Assembly: GCF_002104335.1 (NCBI RefSeq)
Contig: NZ_CP020867.1
Span: 372,001-436,000 of the forward strand
Origin: Campylobacter cuniculorum DSM 23162 = LMG 24588
GTDB lineage: Bacteria > Campylobacterota > Campylobacteria > Campylobacterales > Campylobacteraceae
Length of the DNA stretch: 64,000 nt
Direction of reading: 5' to 3'
Of this stretch, positions 54,985 to 63,549 are shown piece by piece. A program made the position numbers and the translations under genes. The notes beneath the pieces are model-generated. The model was not told the DNA's origin and searched no databases. It saw only the letters and a list, made by a program, of their open reading frames with translations. Each line of letters opens with the position of its first letter. The first letter of the stretch is position 1.

Positions 54985-57900
54985 TCATCCTATATATAAA
55001 CCATCTTCCATGATTATAATCGTGGCTAGTCTGCCTATGAATTTATTAGAATAATCTTGGGCTTTACTAGCATCATCGCTTTCTTCACTATCATTTTCAT
55101 CTTTTGTTTTATCATTTGTTTTTTCGTCCCCTATCCCCTTATACATCACTTCTAAATTATGTTGTCCTATAGCTTCTAAATTTTCCATCAATCTTCTTGC
55201 CTTTTGTCTATCTTCTATGAGATGAGCTCTTTCATCTTTTATAGTATTATAAATCCCATTTGCATATTCACATAAAATTTGTATAGTATCATTATAGGCT
55301 AAGATAGGGTGTTGTTTAATCATGGGATTTTGTGTTTTATACTCTTCTTTTCTTTGAAAATGTTCTAGCTTATATATATTACAATTTTTAAGTTCTATAT
55401 TGTTTTTTTCAAAAAATTCCCTATCATTTAAGATATATTTGCCCTCATTGATTTTATCTTCCATAAAAGCACTTCTTTTCTCATCTAAAATGATATAAGA
55501 TAAAAGTCTTTTTAAGGCAAATTCTCTAGCCTCATTTGAAGTCGTAGCACAAGCAATACTAGGATAATAATTAAGCCCACCTGTGCACAATAAAGAACCA
55601 AAAATAAATCGCGATAAATCAAAACTCATAAATCTAGAATTTATCAATAAAGGATAGGTCATATATTCCTCTTTTTTTACAGCTAAAGGAAAATCATAAT
55701 TATAAGTAAATTTTTCATACATTAGTTTTTCATATAAAATTTTCAATCTTTCGTAATTTGTAGGCAAAAGTGTATCAATAAAAGATCCTGCTAAATTTCT
55801 TAATACATCCCCACTTAAATTTTGACTCATTTTAATAGAAAAATCAAGGGCTAATTGTTTTCTTACTTTTGATATCAAATGAATTTGCTTAGCTTTATCC
55901 AATCTTGAAAAACTTTTTGACTTTTTTAACTTGCTTGCATATTCTGATTGATTAAAATAATAATAATTTGTTCCTATTTGATACAAAAAAAGCTTATTGA
56001 ATGACTTTTTGCTCTTTGGATTAATTTTTATAAAACGCCCTTTAGGACTAAGCGCATAAAATATTCCTAGTTCTTTAAAAAAATGCACTTTAAAACTAGA
56101 AAATAATTTATTACCATAATGCTTTTTATCAAAGTTTGAATCTATAAAAAATAAAATCATTTTTTTAAAAAAATCAGGCTGACTCATAAAAAATTCTGTA
56201 AAAGGAAAAAGTTGCTTAATGATATTAAAAAAAGTAATATCTATAGATAATTTTGCAAGTTCATTATCAAGCATAATATCTTGAATGCTTTTATCTAAAT
56301 CTTTTTTTGAAGGAAGAGTTTGGTCTGTTTGTATATTTTCTTCAAATTCAATTTCCTCATCAAAGCCTTCATTTAAGGTATTTAAAAAATTTACATAAGT
56401 TTGATCTTCTTCAAAATCATTTTCAAACATAGCTTTAGCTAATTCATCTAAATAAATGACTTCATCTTCTTTTTTGTTGTTATTTAATTCTTTGGATAAA
56501 AAGATGTAAATTTTTTTATCATCAAGCATAATATAAGATTCAACTAAAATGACTTTTAATTTATTCATATGATCAAGATTAAACGCTTGATAATAATACA
56601 ATCCTCTATCAGTATATATTTCATACTCATGTTTTTCAAATTCTTTTTGAAAAACATAAAAAGCACAAGTTATTAAAAACAAATGCAAAACAGAATATTC
56701 ATATAAATTTTGAACAGAATAAGGGCTTAAACTTTTGTTTATATTATCCAAATAATCATTGAAAAGCCTGACATATTCTTCTGCTTTTTCTTTTTCTTTT
56801 TTGCTAATTTCTTCTAGTTCTTTAGGTGATTTAAAAAAGCTATCAATATAAGCAAAATCTTGCTTATATTCTTCGTATTTCAATAGCTCATTTATACACT
56901 CTAATGAATAAAATTTTAACCAAGGATATGTTTGATTATAAAAATTAAAATATTCCTTATATTGTTGATAAATCTGTCCATCAAGTTTTACAAAAGGACA
57001 AAGTTGCAATACAAAATCATCTTCATTTTTAACATCTCTTTCTATAAAATAAGAGCCATAATCTCTTTTGCTAGGAAATTTTTCTTTTAATCCAAGTTTT
57101 TCATTTTTTGTAAGGGCTTTAGGACGATTTTTTATCTTTACTCCTAATTTTTTTTGATACAAGTCCTCACAAAGCCCTGCATTATTAAGTTGTGGTGGAT
57201 TGGTAATAAATAAATAATTTTTACCCATTTTGCTTGTATTGATTTGATCAGCATTTTTTTTATCTAATATCATTTCTACTAGCATGGAAGAATTTAAATC
57301 AGGGTATTCTGCATAAAAAAAATGATGAAGTTCAAAAATATTTAAATTTATCGCTTTTTTTAATGTTGTATCAGAATTATTTAAACTAGAATTCACTAAA
57401 AGCGTATCATCTGATTTTTCATTTTCAAATTTTTGATTATTTTCTAAAAAATTATCAAAAATGCCTTGAAATTCTTCGTCTAAAATAATTTTATAAAAGC
57501 TATTTCTATAAAGACTGATAGAAGGTGCGTCAATATAAGATGAAAAATCTAATAATATTTTATCATCTATAATTAATACATCGGATAAAATCTCTTCATT
57601 GCATAAAGCAATAATAGGATAAAGTTTGCTAGTGATAAGCTCTAAAAGTGGATAAGCAAAATCATAATAATATTTTTTTTCCTTATACTCTTCATACTCA
57701 GAGTAAGAATTATAAGCTTCAAATAATGTATTTACAACAAAAACATAAGGATTTTTTTTGATTAAAGAAATGGGCTTTTTAAGGTTGGTTATAGAATCTA
57801 ATATATTGATAAAAAATTTCGCTACAGCTCTAATAATTTGTTTATATTCATCATCATTAGATTGAGTAATATTTTTTAAAAGTGTATTAAAAAGCGTATC

Positions 57901-58392
57901 TAAAGCCACTTGTATCTTTGGTTTAATCTCTTGCTCAAAATAATTAGATTCTTTAATATTTTTTAATAAAGTATTTAATTCTTTTTGAATTTCTTTTAAA
58001 AAATTTTCAATATTTTTTTCATTGTTTTCATCAATAATTTTATTGAGTGTTTTATTTTCATTTTGATTGATTGCATTATTTAAAAGTTTTAAATTATTAT
58101 AGATAATTTTTTTAATGCTGGATAAATTTTTATCAGAAGTAAAATTTTGTTCTTTTGTGATTTCATCTTTATTAGCTTGATTTAAATGTATAATTTTAAA
58201 AGCTTTTGTATTGTCGCTTTTAAAATCATCCTCAATAGTATGCAATGTTTGATACAAAGAATTCTTAGCTTCTTTATATCCATCAAAATCACCACATATA
58301 AAAATAATTTTATTGGCATTTTTGGTAAGATTTTTTAATGCGATTTCTAAGTTATGATTTGATGTAATTAAAGTAAAATTTTTTATTTTCAT
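54985..58392 (-). CDS. Large protein of unknown function in the effector module (1135 residues)
   Basis: No domain recognised. The N-terminal 50 residues look like an alpha/beta fold (FTLITSNHNLEI and KIIFICGDFDGYKEAKNSLY). A long Asn/Lys/Glu-rich helical region follows, and the rest is mixed. The tail is acidic (DEKTNDKTKDENDSEESDDA) and ends IIIMEDGLYIG. No signal peptide or clear membrane segments. It overlaps the lipase gene by 4 bases and precedes the DUF6396 gene, so it is an obligate partner in the module: structural carrier, accessory factor or second effector. Part of its 5' region is duplicated at the right edge of the window. Confidence 0.6.
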   Translation of the reverse strand: MKIKNFTLITSNHNLEIALKNLTKNANKIIFICGDFDGYKEAKNSLYQTLHTIEDDFKSDNTKAFKIIHLNQANKDEITKEQNFTSDKNLSSIKKIIYNNLKLLNNAINQNENKTLNKIIDENNEKNIENFLKEIQKELNTLLKNIKESNYFEQEIKPKIQVALDTLFNTLLKNITQSNDDEYKQIIRAVAKFFINILDSITNLKKPISLIKKNPYVFVVNTLFEAYNSYSEYEEYKEKKYYYDFAYPLLELITSKLYPIIALCNEEILSDVLIIDDKILLDFSSYIDAPSISLYRNSFYKIILDEEFQGIFDNFLENNQKFENEKSDDTLLVNSSLNNSDTTLKKAINLNIFELHHFFYAEYPDLNSSMLVEMILDKKNADQINTSKMGKNYLFITNPPQLNNAGLCEDLYQKKLGVKIKNRPKALTKNEKLGLKEKFPSKRDYGSYFIERDVKNEDDFVLQLCPFVKLDGQIYQQYKEYFNFYNQTYPWLKFYSLECINELLKYEEYKQDFAYIDSFFKSPKELEEISKKEKEKAEEYVRLFNDYLDNINKSLSPYSVQNLYEYSVLHLFLITCAFYVFQKEFEKHEYEIYTDRGLYYYQAFNLDHMNKLKVILVESYIMLDDKKIYIFLSKELNNNKKEDEVIYLDELAKAMFENDFEEDQTYVNFLNTLNEGFDEEIEFEENIQTDQTLPSKKDLDKSIQDIMLDNELAKLSIDITFFNIIKQLFPFTEFFMSQPDFFKKMILFFIDSNFDKKHYGNKLFSSFKVHFFKELGIFYALSPKGRFIKINPKSKKSFNKLFLYQIGTNYYYFNQSEYASKLKKSKSFSRLDKAKQIHLISKVRKQLALDFSIKMSQNLSGDVLRNLAGSFIDTLLPTNYERLKILYEKLMYEKFTYNYDFPLAVKKEEYMTYPLLINSRFMSFDLSRFIFGSLLCTGGLNYYPSIACATTSNEAREFALKRLLSYIILDEKRSAFMEDKINEGKYILNDREFFEKNNIELKNCNIYKLEHFQRKEEYKTQNPMIKQHPILAYNDTIQILCEYANGIYNTIKDERAHLIEDRQKARRLMENLEAIGQHNLEVMYKGIGDEKTNDKTKDENDSEESDDASKAQDYSNKFIGRLATIIIMEDGLYIG
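57900..58303 (-). repeat. 404-bp direct repeat, copy 1 (within the 1135-residue gene)
   Basis: Identical to 63597-64000 except at 58059 (C here, T at 63756). The second copy reaches the window edge, so the repeat is longer than seen here. Confidence 0.95.
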
Positions 58393-61300
58393 ATTTTAAT
58401 CCCATTGACCACCACAAATTTACAAACATAAAGCTCTTGCTTTCTATCTTCATCTTCTAAGATCTCATCGAGTCCTTTTGCGATTTGAAGTTTTAAATTT
58501 TTCATCTTAGCAGGGGCTAAAAAACTAAAATGATATGCGTTTAATTTTTTATTATCTTCTAAAGCATTTTTTATGATTTTATCATACTCATGTAATTGTG
58601 TAAAATACCCCGCTCCTAAATCTTTATTTTCAAATTCCTTATAAGCACTTTTATGAATTTTAGCAATGTTTTTGGGGATAATGAAATAAAGCTTGATTAA
58701 ATTAGTATCCAAGCTAAGGTTTAATGCCTTAAATTCATAATCTTTACTAAAGTCTTGCTTGAATTGATTAAGAATATTAATGTCCTCTATATCTTTTAAA
58801 TCTTTTAAATCTATATTTAATTCATTTAAAGCCTTATCTTGTTCTTTTCTTTCATTATTGATTAAAAGATTATAGATAGGTAAATTATCTTTTTGAAATC
58901 TATCGCTTTTATAATGAAGTCTTATTATAGGTTCTTTTAACTCTGTTTGGTTTTTGCTTTGTTTTACCAAGCCCTCCTTAGGATCAAAACTATGATCGAA
59001 TTTAAACTGAGTAGGAGTAAAGCTTACTTTTAAAGGAAAGCCTTTGTCTGTGATACAAGCTGAGATTAGTTCTTGTAATATAGCATATTCATTATTGACT
59101 TTCTTTTGAGATAAGGCTCCTTTTACATTCGCAACTTTACTACAAGGAACACTTACACCTGCTATAGTATTAGGACAAGCACTTATACTAGAATTAAGCA
59201 AATCACTTTCTAGCATAATAGGGATGTTATTGTCTTTAAAAGATTTTCCTTTATTTGATTGAAGTATGACTTTACCTCCATGGATGCATTCTAGGTTTTG
59301 ATTTTCTAAAAGGGCATGAAGTTTAGCTATACTTTGTTTTTTATCTACTTGTGTGGTTTTTTGTTCTTTTATAGTGTTTGAAATTAAATCTTTATATTCT
59401 AAGCTTTGCTTACTTAAGCATTCTAATTTGATATTTAAAGAATTTTCTATGATAGAATAATTAAGTAAGCAAAGTTCATCATTTTTATAAAAAATACTAA
59501 GTCTTCCTAAACCACTGCTTTCATCTTTAGGAGAAAAATAATAACTGGGTCTGTCTTGTTTTATAATATTATCTTTATCTAATTCTCCAAAATAAAAAGG
59601 ATTATTAGGAAGTTCGGTTGAGCCTGTAAGGAGGGTGGAGTTTAGGAAGATATTTGTATCTAAACTTTTAAAATCTATATGATATTTTTCTTCTATAACT
59701 TTTATATCTAAAACACTTCTATCTTTTGTAAAAATATCACAATGATTATCATAAATATGGATTAAATTTGACATAGAGATAAAAGAAGTGGTATTAGTAT
59801 TATCTTGCAAATCTTGTAAATTTACTTTATCTAAAAATATGATTTTTATATTATTTGTTTTTAATACTATGGTATTGGTATTTTTATCATAAAATTGTTC
59901 TATGTTAAATACTTCGTTTAAAGCTAAATTAACATCATTTTCCTCAGTATTAAAGCTTTGATTATTTGGATTGTCTTGCAAGGAATTTTCTTTATCTAAA
60001 TAAGCTTGGATATTTTTTATTTTTTCATTTCTTTCTTCTTTTAAAGTATTGATAGATTTATAAAGCTTTTTTCTAGCATCAAGATAGGTATCATTGAGGT
60101 TTTCTTTATCTAGGATGAAGATTTTTGTGAAATCATTGCTATAGCCTAGATTGTTTATAGCGGTAGCTTGGGTGAAATAAGTGTTTTTATCTTCTCTTAA
60201 TACTATTGAATTTATACATACATAAAGGCAATAAAAATAACCTAATTTATTATCTAAATCATTTAAAATTAAATCTTGGATTTCATTTAAAACTATATAT
60301 TTATAATAAGCCTTATTTTCTTTTAAAAATTCTATCACAGAATACAAATTAAAATATGCTATATCTTTTTGATTAATTTGTTGTATTATTGCATTTACTA
60401 TAATTTTCTCTTGTGTTTTTTTATGAGAATAGAGTCTGTTTTGATAAAAGATTATTCTTGAAAAATGCTCTTTAAATTTCTGGTTAAAAACTTGTCGCTC
60501 TCTTTCGTATTTTACTTTATAAAATTTATACCCTTTCAACTCATCATCATATTTAGCTTTTTTTATTTTATATTCCTCCAAAGCTTGTAATTGCGTAGAT
60601 GAGAAACCTTGAATATTTGCTGCAAATAAAGGCTTTTGGGGTTCTTTTGGCAAATAATGAACTTGCAAATATTCCAAAGAATTTGAAAAATCACTAGATG
60701 GTTTAGGAATGCTAAAATATGACAAAATATAATCATCATAACGAGTTCTTGCAGTAGCTAAAACATTATTATGATATTTGATAAAAGTCCGCAGCTCTTC
60801 TTTATCCTTGTTTATATTATATTCTAAAAGGTTATCAATTTCTTTATTTTTCATAAGATTTAAAATATAATTTAATTCTATAATAGTAGGCTCTAAAAAA
60901 TGAGAATCCCAAAATTGATCCCCTAAATTAATAATATAATGCTTCCCATCTATATCTACTCCTAAATCTTGTATCACCCCTTTTGCATTGGAAGCATCAG
61001 AATCAGTATCTGTTTCAATATGATAAGTATTATCACTTGTAGCTAAAATATTTTTGGTATTAAGATTAGTAAGGAGCTGATTAACACAATTTATAAATAC
61101 TTCATCAACTTCAAAAATATCATAAAAATAACTCGTTGATTTACCATAAATAATATTTGTTTTTATAAAGATATAATGTTCTTTTAAGTTTTTTTTATTA
61201 TGAAAATATGATTTTATATTTTGAAATAAATTAGAATCATACCCTATTAAGCTTATTTCTATACTTTTTTGATATTTATAAGATCTTATTTGATAAAACA

Positions 61301-62180
61301 ATGCTTGCTCTTTATTATCAGAATTGATAATTTTTTCATCTATATTATAAATTTGATTTAAATTTAAAGCTTTTAATTCTTTTGCACCAGGCGAATTAAA
61401 AGTATAGATTTCTTTAACATTAGCACTAGAATTAACACTCGCTAAAGAAAGAGTAAGTAGCTGTGCCAAAGCTCCACCTAAAGAATGACCTACAATTATT
61501 AATCCTCTATCTTCTTTAATATTTGGAAATTCTTTAACGCACTCAGAATAAAATTTAATCATATCAAGATATTGATTATAGGGAACTTTACCTAAAGCTA
61601 AATCAACATCAGCATCTAAAATATCAACACCAAAATTACTTTTAGGCTCTGTTCCTCGTATGACTATAATCTTTTGATTATTATCCTTAGTATCTTCAAA
61701 CAAAGTAGCACTAAAGCCACTTGTAGTGTTGGGCTGATGTTTTAAAAGTTTAAATCTATTTACAAAATCAATGGTTCTTTTACTAAGCACATCATTTAAT
61801 CCCACTCTACTAATATCATTATCTAATGTTATTTCTTTACTGTCAAAACAAGTATTTACAAGAGAAATGCAGTATTTAGATTCTATTCTAATTATTTTAC
61901 TTTGTTCAAAACGAGCTTGTATAGCACAAGCATAGGCTGTGTTTGTGTTTTTAGGTTTTGCAATATCTTCCCCTTTGCTATTTTTCATAACAATATCTTG
62001 CTTTAATTTATCACCAAAAGTAAGTTTGTCTGCTTTATAAATATTATTCTTTTCATCTTGTTCTGCATTTTCCCAAATATATTGCAACATTGCATAACTA
62101 GCATCTGCGACATTAGCATAGTCTAAAAATTTAGTGATTAAGTCCAATTTAGCTTCTTGTGTTTTAATGTTTTTACTCAT
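58389..62180 (-). CDS. T6SS-type lipase effector with C-terminal PAAR-like region
   Basis: 1263 residues. The first 350 residues form a class 3 lipase-like alpha/beta hydrolase: IVIRGTEPKSNFGVDI (oxyanion region), then nucleophile Ser233 in VGHSLGGALAQL, then YTFNSPGAK. A long middle region has coiled segments. Near residue 965 begins a cysteine-containing segment (ECIHGGKVILQ, ACPNTIAGVSVPCSKVANVKGAL, ITDKGFPL) resembling PAAR-like DUF4280-type tips. That suggests loading onto the T6SS spike, phospholipid cleavage in target cells, and need for an immunity protein. Two membrane proteins encoded just upstream fit that need. The order lipase then PAAR-like is unusual, as spike domains are commonly N-terminal. 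Confidence 0.65.
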   Translation of the reverse strand: MSKNIKTQEAKLDLITKFLDYANVADASYAMLQYIWENAEQDEKNNIYKADKLTFGDKLKQDIVMKNSKGEDIAKPKNTNTAYACAIQARFEQSKIIRIESKYCISLVNTCFDSKEITLDNDISRVGLNDVLSKRTIDFVNRFKLLKHQPNTTSGFSATLFEDTKDNNQKIIVIRGTEPKSNFGVDILDADVDLALGKVPYNQYLDMIKFYSECVKEFPNIKEDRGLIIVGHSLGGALAQLLTLSLASVNSSANVKEIYTFNSPGAKELKALNLNQIYNIDEKIINSDNKEQALFYQIRSYKYQKSIEISLIGYDSNLFQNIKSYFHNKKNLKEHYIFIKTNIIYGKSTSYFYDIFEVDEVFINCVNQLLTNLNTKNILATSDNTYHIETDTDSDASNAKGVIQDLGVDIDGKHYIINLGDQFWDSHFLEPTIIELNYILNLMKNKEIDNLLEYNINKDKEELRTFIKYHNNVLATARTRYDDYILSYFSIPKPSSDFSNSLEYLQVHYLPKEPQKPLFAANIQGFSSTQLQALEEYKIKKAKYDDELKGYKFYKVKYERERQVFNQKFKEHFSRIIFYQNRLYSHKKTQEKIIVNAIIQQINQKDIAYFNLYSVIEFLKENKAYYKYIVLNEIQDLILNDLDNKLGYFYCLYVCINSIVLREDKNTYFTQATAINNLGYSNDFTKIFILDKENLNDTYLDARKKLYKSINTLKEERNEKIKNIQAYLDKENSLQDNPNNQSFNTEENDVNLALNEVFNIEQFYDKNTNTIVLKTNNIKIIFLDKVNLQDLQDNTNTTSFISMSNLIHIYDNHCDIFTKDRSVLDIKVIEEKYHIDFKSLDTNIFLNSTLLTGSTELPNNPFYFGELDKDNIIKQDRPSYYFSPKDESSGLGRLSIFYKNDELCLLNYSIIENSLNIKLECLSKQSLEYKDLISNTIKEQKTTQVDKKQSIAKLHALLENQNLECIHGGKVILQSNKGKSFKDNNIPIMLESDLLNSSISACPNTIAGVSVPCSKVANVKGALSQKKVNNEYAILQELISACITDKGFPLKVSFTPTQFKFDHSFDPKEGLVKQSKNQTELKEPIIRLHYKSDRFQKDNLPIYNLLINNERKEQDKALNELNIDLKDLKDIEDINILNQFKQDFSKDYEFKALNLSLDTNLIKLYFIIPKNIAKIHKSAYKEFENKDLGAGYFTQLHEYDKIIKNALEDNKKLNAYHFSFLAPAKMKNLKLQIAKGLDEILEDEDRKQELYVCKFVVVNGIKI
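61673..61725 (-). repeat. 53-bp lipase segment repeated at 63559-63611
   Basis: 51 of 53 bases match 63559-63611. Its last 15 bases (CTAAAGCCACTTGTA, 61711-61725) also occur at 57900-57914 in the 1135-residue gene. Confidence 0.9.
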
Positions 62181-62183
62181 TTA

Positions 62184-62738
62184 CTACTCCAAAGTTTCAA
62201 CTTGCCAATCATCTTTCTTAAATTTTTTGTCAATATCCTTGCAACTTAATATTTCCATATATCCAAAATAGAACCCAGCACCCTCATCACCTTCTAAAAA
62301 TATACCATAATTATCATACAAATATGTATCAATACGATAATATACTATTTGGTTTTTATTTTTTCTTTCAAATCCAGTTTCCGCTATCCTATCTGTTATT
62401 TGCTTACTTGTGGGGGTCACTCTTATACCCGTTTTATTTTTTATAGATTCATCCTCAATCAACACCTTTCCCGCATTAAGATAACACAAGCTCTCAAATT
62501 CATAATATTGCGGATCCATATATTTATAAGAACATCCTCCTGCTAAGAATAATAAAAGATATACTGGCAAAAGAAATAAAGCAAGATTTTTAAATATTGT
62601 TTTAAAATTTATAGTTTTTGTTTTATTTTTTATTTTAAAAAAGACTTTAAAGATAAAATATAAACTAATAGAAAATATAAAAACAAAAAAGAAAAATATA
62701 AGAATAAATATTAAAAGATTAACAAAGAATTCTAGCAT
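62184..62738 (-). CDS. Membrane protein, candidate immunity protein 1
   Basis: 184 residues. Two N-terminal hydrophobic segments (about 5-32 and 48-68), the second ending in a lipobox-like LAGGCS, then an outer domain with YYEFESLCYLNAGKVLIEDE. It ends 3 bases before the lipase start. The FESLC pattern after a membrane anchor recurs in the next-but-one gene, which identifies the two as relatives. Lipoprotein or membrane-anchored immunity proteins beside T6SS phospholipase genes show a similar F..LC...AG pattern. This function is inferred. Confidence 0.5.
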   Translation of the reverse strand: MLEFFVNLLIFILIFFFFVFIFSISLYFIFKVFFKIKNKTKTINFKTIFKNLALFLLPVYLLLFLAGGCSYKYMDPQYYEFESLCYLNAGKVLIEDESIKNKTGIRVTPTSKQITDRIAETGFERKNKNQIVYYRIDTYLYDNYGIFLEGDEGAGFYFGYMEILSCKDIDKKFKKDDWQVETLE

Positions 62739-62741
62739 TTA

Positions 62742-62855
62742 TTAAACCCTCTCAATTTTTTTAAACATACTTTCATTTAAACCTGTAGAATAACTAGCCC
62801 AGCATATTCTAGCATATTTATAAAATTTTATATATTTAGCTTGTTTTTCATACAT
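62742..62855 (-). pseudogene. 37-codon remnant resembling the N-terminus of a lipase effector
   Basis: MYEKQAKYIKFYKYARICWA, then SYSTGLNESMFKKIERV and stop. The Y-A-x-x-x-x-A-S-Y spacing resembles the start of the lipase (FLDYANVADASYAMLQYI). Its ATG overlaps the stop of the upstream membrane gene (TAATG). It is best read as the leftover head of a second effector gene whose body was deleted. Confidence 0.4.
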
Positions 62856-63538
62856 TAGTAGCCTCTTTTTTCTTGTAATTCTTTATATTTTTGAATATCA
62901 AAGCATATCATTTTTCTTTTGTATTTAGCAAACATACCTATGTCAAGCCAAGAGTAGGTATTGTCTATTTTATATTCTTGTATTGTATTTTTGCTGTCCT
63001 TATAGTACCATAAAATAATAATTTTTTTTATTCTAAAATCGACATATTGCTCTGTTATATTGAATAAAATATTCTTGTTTATTTTTTTATAATTATCCCA
63101 AAGACTTATAATATTTTTTGCATCATAAATAACCTCTTTAGAATCAGCCTTCTCACACAAACTCTCAAATTCTTTAAAACTACTTTGCCATTCAAGAGGT
63201 ACAAAAGAGTATCCAAACCAAAGAAGCATAAATAATGGATAAGGCAAAAATAAATAAAACTTTTTAATTTTTTTATCAATATTAAAAATTTTAAAGATAA
63301 GATAAAAGACAAGCTTTAAAAATAAATATACCCATATAGTAGAAAGTATAAATAAACTAATCCATCCAAAGAAAGGAAAAGGGAAAAAGGTTAAAAGAGT
63401 TAAATAAGTAATATTATAAAAAGTTAAAATGACAAGAAAAAGATAAAATAAAGCTTGTTTTATATTTTTAAAGAATTGTTTTTTAAAATCATTTGATTTT
63501 TCTTTATTATTAAAATAATGATAGAGCTTGTTTTTCAT
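62855..63538 (-). CDS. Membrane protein, candidate immunity protein 2
   Basis: 227 residues. Three hydrophobic segments (about 30-50, 56-85, 96-113) are followed by a hydrophilic domain beginning FKEFESLCEKADSKEVIYDA, the same FESLC signature and layout as the 184-residue protein downstream. It is encoded directly before the lipase-head remnant, as an immunity gene would be before its effector. Function inferred. Confidence 0.5.
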   Translation of the reverse strand: MKNKLYHYFNNKEKSNDFKKQFFKNIKQALFYLFLVILTFYNITYLTLLTFFPFPFFGWISLFILSTIWVYLFLKLVFYLIFKIFNIDKKIKKFYLFLPYPLFMLLWFGYSFVPLEWQSSFKEFESLCEKADSKEVIYDAKNIISLWDNYKKINKNILFNITEQYVDFRIKKIIILWYYKDSKNTIQEYKIDNTYSWLDIGMFAKYKRKMICFDIQKYKELQEKRGY

Positions 63539-63549
63539 ATATTATTATC

